Shown here: positions 54,522 through 63,465 of the stretch, piece after piece
Position numbering within the stretch: position 1 is the first letter of the stretch
Layout of the letters: each line of letters starts with the position of its first letter
Assembly (NCBI GenBank): GCA_029012445.1
Contig: JAQXMC010000024.1
Location: 1 to 64,000 of the forward strand
Length of the DNA: 64,000 nt
Direction of reading: 5' to 3'
From: Oscillospiraceae bacterium
Lineage (GTDB): Bacteria > Bacillota > Clostridia > Oscillospirales > Acutalibacteraceae
Program-made: the position numbers and the translations under genes
Notes under the pieces: generated by a model
Seen by the model: the letters and a program-made list of their open reading frames with translations, nothing else
The model's database searches: none
Told to the model about the DNA's origin: nothing

Positions 54522-54600
54522 GACTGTTGATAAAGGCGCCTGAAAGCATAAAAATAAAAAGCAAAAGAAAATGTCTGATTATTTCAAAAGCAAATGAATT
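54522..54600 (+). repeat. Dispersed repeat, partial copy C
   Basis: GACTGTTGATAAAGGCGCC at its start, then a CTGATTATTTCAAA segment that aligns with copies A and B; the part with the two hairpins is missing. It lies 3' of the redox operon in sense orientation. 54601-54715 has no gene. Confidence 0.65.
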
Positions 54601-54715
54601 TGTCTCATACGATACTGTTTGAAGTGAATATTTAGCGATAAAACGCAAGTCTTTATAGCCCGGATATCAAGCGTTTTTCAGAAAGCGGATTTATCGGAAT
54701 AAACAAGACTCAGAG

Positions 54716-54746
54716 AAAAAGCAGGGACTGCATCAGCAGTCCCTGT
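54716..54746 (-). terminator. ispH-rpsA terminator
   Basis: GCAGGGACTGC / GCAGTCCCTGT stem with loop ATCA; five T follow on minus. 30 bp past the stop. Confidence 0.85.
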
Positions 54747-54776
54747 TTCGTTATCAGATCATGATTAAGGATTATA

Positions 54777-56906
54777 TTATTCGCTCTTCTCTTCTTCTGC
54801 GGAGAGAACATCCTCAACAATGGCTTCTTCGGTTGCGGCTTCAATTGAATCTTCAACCGCTTCCTCAGCTGCTTCTTCGACTGCTTCGGCAACTTCAGCC
54901 GCTTCTTCGACCGCTTCCGCGACCTCGGCAGCTTCCTCGGCTTCAGCAACGATTTCGGCTTCCTCGTCCTCAATGAGAGCGCGGATAGAAAGGCTGACTC
55001 TCTTCTTCTCAAAGTCGATCTCGGTGATCTTGGCCTTAACGACTTCACCGATCTTGAGAACATCCTGCGGCTTCGCAATGTGTCTGTCGGCGATCTGAGA
55101 AATGTGGATAAGACCGTCGATGCCGGGAATGATGTTTGCGAATGCGCCGAAGGTCGTCATTCCGACGATAGTTGCGTCAACAACCGTTCCGACGGGATAA
55201 TCTCTTCTGAGGATCTCCCAGGGATTATCCTCGACCTTCTTGTAGCCGAGAGAGATCTTCTTGTTCTCGCGGTCAAGAGCCTTGACATATACCTCAACGG
55301 TGTCGCCGACATTGACAACCTCTGACGGATGCTTGATTCTTGTCCATGACAGCTCGGAAATATGTATCATTCCGTCCACGCCGCCGATGTCAACGAATGC
55401 GCCGTAAGAAGTGAGGGATTTGACCTTGCCGGTATATACCTGACCTTCCTGAACATTTTCCCAGAAGGCTTCTCTTGCTGCTTTGCGCTCTTCTCTGAGA
55501 ACCGAGCGGATAGAGCCGACTGCTCTTCTTCTCTGCTGATTGACTTCGATAATTCTGAATCTAACCTTCTTATTGAGTAATGATTCAAGCTCCTCATCAC
55601 GGCCGAGACCTGTGAGTGAAGCGGGAATGAATACACGAACGCCCATAGTGTATACAAGTACGCCGCCGCGGATAACCTCAGCAACCGTACCCTCAAGGAT
55701 CGTCTGTTCTTCCTCAGCCTTGATTATATTATCCCAGGCTGCGATAGAATCATAGCGGCGTTTTGAAAGCATGATCGTGCCTTCAACATCGTTCGTTTTC
55801 ATAATGATGAGATTAAGCTCGTCACCGATCTTAAGCTCTTTCATGGGATCGGCAGTCGGGTCGTTGCTGTATTCCTCCGCAGGGATGAAACCAGCGTATT
55901 TCCTGCCGATATCGACCTGTATCTCATTAGGTGCAATACCTACAACAACGCCAAGCACTTTCTGGTCGGTGCTCATTGACTTCAATGACTCCTCCAGTGC
56001 TGCCTCAAAGCTCATTTCTTCAGAATTGGGTGTCTGCTCGTTTAAAATTTCGGACATGGTAAAAAGTACCTCCTTTATAATACCTGCGGGAGTCGAAGCG
56101 CCCGCTGTTACCCCGATCAAGTCAAAACCGCTAAGGTCGATTTCTTCAAGCTCCTTTGCGGTCTCGATAAGATAAGTCGGACAATTTTTTTCACACACTT
56201 TTTTCAGTTTATATGTGTTGGAGCTTGTCCTGCCTCCGACGACTATCATAGCGTCACAATCGACAGAAAGCTGTTCCGCCTCTTTCTGCCGTTCATTAGT
56301 TGCACTGCATATTGTATCAAATATCTTTCGATTTGTACAGTGAATTTTCAGAATTTTTAAACATTTTTCCCATTCTTTTATGGAAAAGGTCGTCTGAGCG
56401 ACGCATATCTGCATTTTTCCGGAAAAATCGCCGTTTTTTTCAAGCAACGCCTCAAGCCCTTCGCAGTCTTTATAAACAAACGAGTCGCCCTTGCAGTGGC
56501 TTCTGAAGCCCTGAACCTCCGGGTGATGCGAATCGCCGGCTATGAGCGTCACCGTTCCCGGAAGAGAATGCTCTTTTATGATTCTGTGTATCTTCATCAC
56601 AAACGGGCAGGTTGCGTTGATATAGGTTCTGCCGAGTTCTTCAATTTCTCTGATCTCCTGCTCTGTGACGCCGTGAGTTCTTATAACTATTTTGTATCCC
56701 TCGGGGGCGTCTTTCGGAGTTTCGGCTATTTTAACCCCTCTTTTTTCAAGGTCGGCTATTACCTGAGGATTGTGGATTATGGGGCCGAGTGTGCAGACCT
56801 TTTCACCGTCTCCGACCATTTTATAAAGCATATCAACGGCTCTGTTCACTCCGAAGCAGAAGCCCGCTGTTTTAGCAAGTCTTATTCTTTCATTACGCAT
56901 CGGCAT
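54777..56906 (-). CDS. ispH-rpsA: IspH - ribosomal protein S1 fusion
   Basis: A 709-residue protein. The N-terminal IspH domain (about 1-290) makes isopentenyl/dimethylallyl diphosphate; its three Fe-S Cys are in AGFCFGV, NATCPFV and ICSATNERQ. Four S1 domains follow (starting near GVVVGIAPNEIQVDIG, EGTVAEVIRGG, GKVKSLTSYGAFVDIG and DATIVGMTTFGAFANI). The tail is an Ala/Glu repeat (EEAAEVAEAVEEAAEVAEA). Such fusions are known in Clostridia. ATG at 56906, after AGGCGGA; overlaps cmk by 14 bases. Confidence 0.94.
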   Translation of the reverse strand: MPMRNERIRLAKTAGFCFGVNRAVDMLYKMVGDGEKVCTLGPIIHNPQVIADLEKRGVKIAETPKDAPEGYKIVIRTHGVTEQEIREIEELGRTYINATCPFVMKIHRIIKEHSLPGTVTLIAGDSHHPEVQGFRSHCKGDSFVYKDCEGLEALLEKNGDFSGKMQICVAQTTFSIKEWEKCLKILKIHCTNRKIFDTICSATNERQKEAEQLSVDCDAMIVVGGRTSSNTYKLKKVCEKNCPTYLIETAKELEEIDLSGFDLIGVTAGASTPAGIIKEVLFTMSEILNEQTPNSEEMSFEAALEESLKSMSTDQKVLGVVVGIAPNEIQVDIGRKYAGFIPAEEYSNDPTADPMKELKIGDELNLIIMKTNDVEGTIMLSKRRYDSIAAWDNIIKAEEEQTILEGTVAEVIRGGVLVYTMGVRVFIPASLTGLGRDEELESLLNKKVRFRIIEVNQQRRRAVGSIRSVLREERKAAREAFWENVQEGQVYTGKVKSLTSYGAFVDIGGVDGMIHISELSWTRIKHPSEVVNVGDTVEVYVKALDRENKKISLGYKKVEDNPWEILRRDYPVGTVVDATIVGMTTFGAFANIIPGIDGLIHISQIADRHIAKPQDVLKIGEVVKAKITEIDFEKKRVSLSIRALIEDEEAEIVAEAEEAAEVAEAVEEAAEVAEAVEEAAEEAVEDSIEAATEEAIVEDVLSAEEEKSE

Positions 56907-57579
56907 ATAATTCCGCCTTTTCTCTGATAGCTTTGATAACACATTCGACAGACTGCTCAAGCTCGTTGCCGCTCGTGTCGATCGTCATGGCGTCGTCGGC
57001 CGGCTTAAGCGGAGCTATCTTTCTGTGGGAATCGTCATAGTCGCGCTTGATTATATCGGAAAGCACCTGATCATAATCCGCCTGAATTCCTTTTTCGCAA
57101 AGCTCATTATAGCGCCTTTCCGCTCTGCATTCGGGCGAAGCGGTCAGGAATATCTTGACCTGAGCGTTGGGGAGAACGACAGTTCCGATATCTCTGCCGT
57201 CCATTATGCAGTTGTTTTTTTCGGCTATGTCTCGCTGAAGATCGAAAAGGAACGCTCTGACTGCGGGAACGGCTGACACTCTCGAGGCCGCCATTGACGC
57301 CTCCGGAAGCCTTATTTCTTCAGAAACATCTTCGCCGTTGAGGAACATTCTCTGCTCTCCGTCAATAAATTTCAGCTCGACATTCGTGTCGGGAAGTATT
57401 CCGGCTATCTCGTCGTCGCTTTCCATATTGACCTTTCTTCTCAGCGCGCTGACGCCGACCGTTCTGTAAAGCGCGCCGGTGTCGATATAAATATAGCCGA
57501 GCCTTTCCGCCGCTTTTCTTGAGATAGTGCTCTTGCCCGCTCCGGCGGGACCGTCTATTGCTATGTTGATCTTTTTCAT
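56893..57579 (-). CDS. cmk: Cytidylate kinase
   Basis: A 228-residue (d)CMP kinase with the P-loop GPAGAGKSTISR, YIDTGALYR and the family's MDGRDIGTVVLPNA. GGGAGG precedes the ATG. It forms an operon with the flavoprotein upstream (gap 42 bp) and ispH-rpsA downstream, a common Clostridial arrangement. Confidence 0.96.
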   Translation of the reverse strand: MKKINIAIDGPAGAGKSTISRKAAERLGYIYIDTGALYRTVGVSALRRKVNMESDDEIAGILPDTNVELKFIDGEQRMFLNGEDVSEEIRLPEASMAASRVSAVPAVRAFLFDLQRDIAEKNNCIMDGRDIGTVVLPNAQVKIFLTASPECRAERRYNELCEKGIQADYDQVLSDIIKRDYDDSHRKIAPLKPADDAMTIDTSGNELEQSVECVIKAIREKAELYADA

Positions 57580-57621
57580 GTTATTGCCTCCCGTGATTTT
57601 CTGTATGCGCCGACTGCCTTA

Positions 57622-58863
57622 TCAGGAAAGCGCGGCGCTCTCGCCGGCAAGATGACCGGTCGAAAAAGCTATTTGCAGATTAAATCCGCCCGTGTACGCA
57701 TCGACATCAATAACCTCGCCCGCAAAATAAAGGCCGCTGACGAGCTTTGACTCCATTGTTTTCGGCTCAAGCTCGCTGACCTTGACTCCGCCCGAGGTCA
57801 CTATCGCTTCATCTATCGGGCGAAAATCTATCGCCGTCACCTTGAGCCCTTTCAGAAGGCTGACGAGCTTATGGCGCATTTCTTTGGTTATCTGGTTCGT
57901 TTTTGTTGTCGGTTTAATGCCGCTGAGCTTCACTATAACCGGTATCAGCTTTTGCGGCAGGAGCTTTCCGAGCGAATTGATTAAGTTTTTGTTCGCAAAT
58001 TCAAGAAAATCGCTCTGAATCCGCTTGTCCAGCTGTTCAAAGCTGAGCGCCGGCTTGAGATCAATATATATTTCATATTTTTTTCTGCCGAGATCTCTCA
58101 TGTGGGTGCTTGCGCTGAGTATCAGCGGTCCGGACACTCCGAAATGGGTGAACAGCATTTCGCCGAAATCACGGTAGACCTCCTTATAGCTTTCGGCGTC
58201 GCAGACAGTTATCTCCACATTTCTCAAAGACAGCCCCTGCGCTTCGCTGCACCAGCCCTCGTGGGCGACCAGCGGCACCAGCGACGGCTTCGGAGCTATC
58301 ACCGTGTGCCCCGCCTGTTCGGCAAAAACATAGCCGTCGCCGCTTGAACCTGTCGCCGAATATGACTTTCCGCCCGTGCAGACGATCACCCTGTCGCCGT
58401 ATATTTTTTCACCGCTTTCAAGCTCAACGCCTCTGACGGTTTTTTCTTCGATGATAAGCCCTTTGACTCTGCCCCTGACAAGCCCGGCTCCCGCTCTCTG
58501 CGAAGCCGCTCTGAGGGCGTCGACTATATCCGAAGCCTTATCTGACACAGGGAAAACTCTGTTGCCCCTCTCGACCTTGAGTTCGACTCCCTCATTTTCA
58601 AAAAATTCCATGGTGTCTATCGGCATAAATCTCGTGAACGCGCTGTAAAGAAACCGCCCGTTCGTGGGAACATTGGATATAAGATCGTTTACGAGCGTAC
58701 AGTTATTGGTAACATTGCATCTGCCCTTGCCGGTTATCATAATTTTCCGGCCGGGGCGCTCGTTTCTTTCAATCAGAAGTGTTTCCGCTCCGTTTTCACA
58801 GGCAGCGACCGACGCTATAAGTCCTGCGGCACCGGCGCCGACGATTATAACTTTGTTTTTCAA
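57622..58863 (-). CDS. HI0933-family flavoprotein (BaiN/RdsA-type)
   Basis: A 413-residue FAD-binding oxidoreductase: the Rossmann motif VGAGAAGLIASVA at the N terminus, GRKIMITGKGRCNVTN (family signature), CTGGKSYSATGSSGDG, and the C-terminal FAGEVIDVDAYTGGFNLQ. Members include suggested bile-acid and other reductases; the activity here is unknown. The start is TTG at 58863, seven bases after GGGAGAG. Confidence 0.88.
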   Translation of the reverse strand: MKNKVIIVGAGAAGLIASVAACENGAETLLIERNERPGRKIMITGKGRCNVTNNCTLVNDLISNVPTNGRFLYSAFTRFMPIDTMEFFENEGVELKVERGNRVFPVSDKASDIVDALRAASQRAGAGLVRGRVKGLIIEEKTVRGVELESGEKIYGDRVIVCTGGKSYSATGSSGDGYVFAEQAGHTVIAPKPSLVPLVAHEGWCSEAQGLSLRNVEITVCDAESYKEVYRDFGEMLFTHFGVSGPLILSASTHMRDLGRKKYEIYIDLKPALSFEQLDKRIQSDFLEFANKNLINSLGKLLPQKLIPVIVKLSGIKPTTKTNQITKEMRHKLVSLLKGLKVTAIDFRPIDEAIVTSGGVKVSELEPKTMESKLVSGLYFAGEVIDVDAYTGGFNLQIAFSTGHLAGESAALS

Positions 58864-58970
58864 ATCAGACTCTCCCGCCTTTTGACTTTATCGTTTTATT
58901 TTATCACATATTGAAAAAAATAGCAAATGTTTTTATTTTCCGCCGGCTTTGAATTCAAAATCATGCGTAA

Positions 58971-58999
58971 GCATAAAGCGCTCGCCTCTGACATATATT
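58971..58999 (+). promoter_or_regulatory. Sigma-E-type promoter of spoIIID
   Basis: GCATAAA (58971-58977), a 14-bp spacer and CATATATT (58992-58999), close to the sigma-E consensus, matching the known mother-cell expression of spoIIID. Confidence 0.65.
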
Positions 59000-59031
59000 T
59001 TATTAACACATTTTCCTAAGGAGGAGGGCTT

Positions 59032-59298
59032 ATGGCGCAATCCGAGGACAGAGCCGTTTTGCTCGGTCAATACATAGTGAAGAATAAAGCCACCGTCCGG
59101 GAGGCGGCGGCATGGTCGGGAATATCAAAATCGACCGTACACAGTGATGTGACAAAAAAGCTTTCGAGAATAGACAGCGGATTATATAAAGAAGTCAGAA
59201 AGGTCCTTGACGAAAACAAAGCCGAAAGACACATGAGGGGCGGAATGGCGACAAAGGAGAAGTGGGAGAAAAAAGCCGCCGAATGCTGCAAGGGCTGA
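59032..59298 (+). CDS. spoIIID: Mother-cell sporulation regulator SpoIIID
   Basis: An 88-residue DNA-binding protein with a helix-turn-helix (ATVREAAAWSGISKSTVHSD) and a basic C-terminal tail, both needed for binding in Bacillus. It activates and represses sigma-E/K genes. AAGGAGGAGG precedes the ATG. It stands alone here, not next to mreB or spoIIQ. 59299-59449 has no gene. Confidence 0.95.
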   Translation: MAQSEDRAVLLGQYIVKNKATVREAAAWSGISKSTVHSDVTKKLSRIDSGLYKEVRKVLDENKAERHMRGGMATKEKWEKKAAECCKG

Positions 59299-59449
59299 AA
59301 CAAAGCGGCAGCGGTGAAAGCTCAATTTTCAAAGCCTTATAGCATCAGATTCCCGCCCGAATTCTGCTTATGACATATTTCTTCACATCAGCCTGAAAAC
59401 GACGATAACAGACAATGCTCTGCTGCCGCCGTTTTTTGTTATGATAAAA

Positions 59450-59485
59450 AGGCATCTGAAACGGCATATTGCGCTTCAGATGCCT
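59450..59485 (-). terminator. Terminator of the FHA-ftsW-PBP operon
   Basis: AGGCATCTGAA / TTCAGATGCCT, a perfect 11-bp stem with a 14-base loop; TTTTTA follows on minus. Confidence 0.82.
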
Positions 59486-59493
59486 GCTTATTT

Positions 59494-60879
59494 TTATCCG
59501 ACTACCGTTGCTTTGAGAGCTTTCATGACCTTGCTTGCTGCCGGGATAGCGACAGCCTGCGACGAGCCGCCGTTTTCGACCATGACCACAATAGCGTAAG
59601 GCATATCCTCTCTTTGTGAAAAACCGATAAACCACGAATGAGGTCTTTTGTTATCAACCTCGGCAGTGCCGGTCTTTCCGCACATTTTGAGCCCGGGGAA
59701 ATAATCATCGCCGTAGGAATTCTTGACCGTGTAGCGCATAATCTCCTGCATATACTGAGCTATATTCGGATCTATGCTTATCTGCGACTGGTTTCTGAAA
59801 TCGGAAATCAGCTCAGTGAGCTTGTTTGAGCCCGCCGACTTGACTATCTGCGGCGTCACGGCTTTGCCTGAGTTAGCGATGGCTCCCGCTATCATCATCA
59901 TGTTGCAGGGGTTAGCGAGAACCGTCCCCTGACCTATTCCCGACCAGCCGAGCTGATATTTGTCGGCGTTCTTCATATTGAAAATTCCCGCCTTGAGATC
60001 GACTCCGCAGGCGGAAAGGCTTCTGTTGAAGCCAAGCTCCTGCGCCGTGGCGGTCAGCTTTTTTTCACCGAGCTCAATAGCTATCTCGGCGAAAGCGCTG
60101 TTGCAGGAACGGGCATAGGCTTTTTTGAACGATATTTCGCCGTGCTTCGAGTTGCAGATTATGTCTCCGTCCTCGGTCCTGAGCTTTCCTGTGCAGGTGA
60201 AGGTCCGCTTCTTTATATCGGGTATATTTTCCATAGCGCTTATTGCGACGACCGTCTTGAAAGTTGAGCCGGGAGTGAACAGGCCCGAAAGGCATCTGTT
60301 AAGATAAATTCCGTCGTATTTTCCGCTCGTGTCGGTGTTTATATCCGACGGGATATTATCCGGATCATAAGTCGGCTTTGACACCATGCAAATAACATCG
60401 CCTGTTTTATAGTTATAGACAGCTATCGTTCCGTTGTGGCTGCCCAGAGCGTTATACGCCGACACGCACAGACCGGCGTCGACAGTCAGAGTGATGTCGT
60501 TGCCTGTCCCGTCTCTGATGGTTTTATAGACGCCGTTGACGAGATCGTATCCGATAAGATAAGATCTGTATATCGACTGTATTCCGGTCGCAATATAGCC
60601 CTGTGTGTCGCCGACGATATGGAGAGTCGCCTTTCTCGTGACATAGTCCGTATTGAAAACCCTTTCTCCGTTTTTGCTTCTGACGAGCACTTTTCCGTTT
60701 CTGTCGTATACTGCGCCGGCTGATGTCAGCTGACGGTTAGTGTAAAGATGGGCGTTGACTCTGTTCGTGACCCATGTCTGACCGTGGACAATATAGCTGT
60801 ATGACAGAAAGCCGAGACCCACGAAAAACGCAGCGATTAGAGCGTAAACAACATAGGCCCGTCTGACCGTATTTCTCAT
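59494..60879 (-). CDS. Class B penicillin-binding protein (PbpA-like)
   Basis: A 461-residue peptidoglycan transpeptidase with an N-terminal membrane anchor (about 12-30). The active-site Ser is in TPGSTFKT (SxxK), the SxN motif is SCNSAF, and KTG is CGKTGTAEV. It has no PASTA domains. Together with the FtsW-like gene just upstream it makes a SEDS-bPBP synthase pair for elongation, division or spore cortex. Confidence 0.92.
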   Translation of the reverse strand: MRNTVRRAYVVYALIAAFFVGLGFLSYSYIVHGQTWVTNRVNAHLYTNRQLTSAGAVYDRNGKVLVRSKNGERVFNTDYVTRKATLHIVGDTQGYIATGIQSIYRSYLIGYDLVNGVYKTIRDGTGNDITLTVDAGLCVSAYNALGSHNGTIAVYNYKTGDVICMVSKPTYDPDNIPSDINTDTSGKYDGIYLNRCLSGLFTPGSTFKTVVAISAMENIPDIKKRTFTCTGKLRTEDGDIICNSKHGEISFKKAYARSCNSAFAEIAIELGEKKLTATAQELGFNRSLSACGVDLKAGIFNMKNADKYQLGWSGIGQGTVLANPCNMMMIAGAIANSGKAVTPQIVKSAGSNKLTELISDFRNQSQISIDPNIAQYMQEIMRYTVKNSYGDDYFPGLKMCGKTGTAEVDNKRPHSWFIGFSQREDMPYAIVVMVENGGSSQAVAIPAASKVMKALKATVVG

Positions 60880-60890
60880 ATTGATCTCTC

Positions 60891-62153
60891 CTATCTGTTT
60901 TTATACATTTTTGGGTAAGTTCTGATATCTGCGGCCTTGATGAAGGCAAAAAGTCCCCATGAGCATATCATGCTTGAGCCGCCGCGGCTGACAAATGGCA
61001 GTGTGACGCCCGTGAGCGGAACAATATCCGTTATTCCGAAGATATTCAGACACACCTGAAAAAGAAGCATGGCGCAGGTGCTCACGCAGGCAATGGAATA
61101 AAAGGTCGAGGGCGCCGATTTAGATATTTTTATAGCGTAAACCGCAAGAACAGCGAACGCTATGACTATCATAAAGCCCATGACAAGCCCCATTTCCTCG
61201 CAGATAACGCCCCAGACAAGATCCGTTGTCGAAGCGAAAACATTGCGCAGCTTTCCGTTGCCGATTCCGACGCCCCAAAAGCCGCCGCTGAGCGAATATA
61301 TGATCGTTCTCGTCTGCTGATAGCCTGCCCCGTCTATGTTTTCCCATATGTGACGGTAAACGGCGAATCTGCCGGCAACGGTCGGTTTGACATAGATTAT
61401 GAGTATAGCCCCGAGCAGCGCACCGACGCAGACGAACGCTATTGACCTGACATCGCCCGATCTTATAAACGAGATGACAATAAAGGTGAAGAAGAAAATC
61501 AGCGCCGTACCGAAATCACGCATCAGGAAAAGAACGCCGATGCAGCCGATCGCGAATATGAGATAACGCATGATGCTTCTTGAGCTCTGAAGCTTTTCAA
61601 GCGTGGCCGCGCCGACATAGATAAACGCTATCTTCACTATTTCGGACGGCTGAAACGAAAAGCCTCCTATACTCATCCAGTTATAAGCGCCGTAGGTCGC
61701 GCCGACGGTAAATCTGATTATAACAAACGACGCCGCAAGCCCCAGCCCTGCCGCTATCGCTATGAAAACCCTTGTTTTCATGACTCGCTTGACATCTTTC
61801 AGCAGCCATATCATAAAAATATAGGTCGCAAGTCCCATCACTATTGCGATGAGCTGCTTGCGAAGTCCCGACGGATATATGCTCGCCGTGACCGCCATTC
61901 CCACGCCGCACAGGAAGAACGCAATACACTCCAGCTCAAAGTTCGTCTTTTTGAAGGCTATCGTCATAACGAGAACATAGGTCCATTCAATAGCTATATA
62001 TATCAGAAAATAAAGTCCGACGAGCGGATACAGCATTCCGTCCTTTATGACGGAGGGAAGACACGAAAGCACCTGGAACACTGTCAGCAGCACCAGAATA
62101 AGGCTGACATCAACCTTGCTGTATTTATATCTTAATTTTTCGCTCCTGCTCAC
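60891..62153 (-). CDS. FtsW/RodA/SpoVE-family peptidoglycan polymerase
   Basis: A 420-residue SEDS glycosyltransferase with about ten membrane segments. It shows the catalytic-region segments GGFSFQPSEIVKIAF, FLMRDFGTALIFF and TGVTLPFVSRGGSSM. Whether it serves division (FtsW), elongation (RodA) or the cortex (SpoVE) is undecided. 11 bp before the PBP gene. Confidence 0.92.
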   Translation of the reverse strand: MSRSEKLRYKYSKVDVSLILVLLTVFQVLSCLPSVIKDGMLYPLVGLYFLIYIAIEWTYVLVMTIAFKKTNFELECIAFFLCGVGMAVTASIYPSGLRKQLIAIVMGLATYIFMIWLLKDVKRVMKTRVFIAIAAGLGLAASFVIIRFTVGATYGAYNWMSIGGFSFQPSEIVKIAFIYVGAATLEKLQSSRSIMRYLIFAIGCIGVLFLMRDFGTALIFFFTFIVISFIRSGDVRSIAFVCVGALLGAILIIYVKPTVAGRFAVYRHIWENIDGAGYQQTRTIIYSLSGGFWGVGIGNGKLRNVFASTTDLVWGVICEEMGLVMGFMIVIAFAVLAVYAIKISKSAPSTFYSIACVSTCAMLLFQVCLNIFGITDIVPLTGVTLPFVSRGGSSMICSWGLFAFIKAADIRTYPKMYKNR

Positions 62154-62165
62154 TTTCTCACTCCC

Positions 62166-63158
62166 TTATCTGTAATCTTCAACGAACTTCAGCTTTTTGT
62201 CGCTGAGGCTTATTATATCGCCGTCGCAAAGCGGAACGGGATCCGTGACTTGATTGCTGCCGATAAAGGTCCCGAAGGTCGAGCCGGCGTCGGAAATATA
62301 CCATCTGTTCTGTTTTTTGGTCAGAACGGCGTGGCTTCTTGAAACATTCTGAGCGCTCAGCCTGATATCGCTGCTGCGGCTTCTGCCTATGGTTATGCGG
62401 TTAGAGCAAAGCAGGAATGTTTCTCCGGTTTCCGGATTTATTATTGCCGCCTGCTTCACGGCGCTGCCGTTCGGAGCTTTTTCGGCCTGCCTGTCATCAC
62501 CGGTGCCGGGACCGCCCTCATCTGAATATATATCCTTTATCCTTCCGCTGAACTTTTCTTCGCCGGAATCTTTTTTCGGGTGAAAATCAATGTGTATCGA
62601 CTCAAAATCGTCATATCTCTCGTTTTGCAAAGGCGTATCATACGGCTTGAGCGCCTCGGTCGGATTCTGTGGGGCGTTCTGCGCAGCCGGATTCCGAACG
62701 GGAATCTGCGGCCCGGAATATTGCTGTTTGCCTCTGCGGCGCTTCCGGCCGACATGAATAACCGGATCGTCGGTTATAACAAAGCGGAAAGCGCAGTCAC
62801 CGAAAGTAATGATATCAGAATTTTTTATTGTTGTCTGACCGTCTATCTTTTCGCCGTTGACAAAAGTGCCGAGCTTTGAATTCGTGTCGAAAAGATACCA
62901 GCCGTCAACACGGCGGCATATTGCGGCGTGAAAACGGGACACCGTAGCATAGACAAGGGTTATGTCACAGGATTTGCTCCTGCCGATAGAAGTCTCCCAT
63001 GTGTTCAGCGGTATCATCTCGCCGTTGACCGCATTGACGATATATCCGTAGGTCTTGTTAACCGGGTGGCCTATCAGAAGCGTGAGCAGGCACTTGAACA
63101 ATATTATAAAAGCAAGCAGCGGCAGCGCATAGCGGCAAAAGCCGACGACTATCTGCAT
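62166..63158 (-). CDS. Membrane-anchored protein with two FHA domains
   Basis: A 330-residue protein: an N-terminal membrane segment (about 10-30), FHA1 (about 50-125; IGRSKSCDITL, SRFHAAI), a Pro/Asn/Glu-rich linker, and FHA2 (about 245-325; IGRSRSSDIRL, SRSHAVL, GSTFGTFIG). FHA domains bind phosphothreonine. The operon resembles the cell-wall clusters that also encode a PASTA kinase, but no kinase gene is in view here. Confidence 0.88.
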   Translation of the reverse strand: MQIVVGFCRYALPLLAFIILFKCLLTLLIGHPVNKTYGYIVNAVNGEMIPLNTWETSIGRSKSCDITLVYATVSRFHAAICRRVDGWYLFDTNSKLGTFVNGEKIDGQTTIKNSDIITFGDCAFRFVITDDPVIHVGRKRRRGKQQYSGPQIPVRNPAAQNAPQNPTEALKPYDTPLQNERYDDFESIHIDFHPKKDSGEEKFSGRIKDIYSDEGGPGTGDDRQAEKAPNGSAVKQAAIINPETGETFLLCSNRITIGRSRSSDIRLSAQNVSRSHAVLTKKQNRWYISDAGSTFGTFIGSNQVTDPVPLCDGDIISLSDKKLKFVEDYR

Positions 63159-63404
63159 AATATCTCCTCCTTATCAGGCGCATCGGACGCCATTATGATT
63201 TTAATATATTTTCGGCAAAAAGTCAAATAAACCCATGCGTCCGATTTAACAGAATATCAAAAAGCTTCCGCGCGGTATGCCCGGGACTCTGCAGAACGGA
63301 AGCCGTGTTCCCGCAGGGCGGGCAATCGGAAAAGGCAAAAGGTGCGTCAGTCGGGAGAAATCGGATAAACCGCCGAAAGCTATCAAAAATATTGCGGACG
63401 GTAA
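63159..63404. other. Gap between the FHA gene and the last gene
   Basis: 246 bp. I see no gene, and no convincing promoter for the minus-strand FHA operon apart from AT-rich stretches at 63196-63230. A GC-rich patch (63270-63340) has only short inverted repeats. Confidence 0.4.
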
Positions 63405-63433
63405 TTGACTACTTTGCAATATAATGATAAAAT
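63405..63433 (+). promoter_or_regulatory. Promoter of the final gene
   Basis: TTGACT (63405-63410), a 17-bp spacer and TAAAAT (63428-63433), 32 bp before the ATG. Confidence 0.7.
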
Positions 63434-63465
63434 ATAATGTAATACTCTTGATACGAGGTTGAAAA

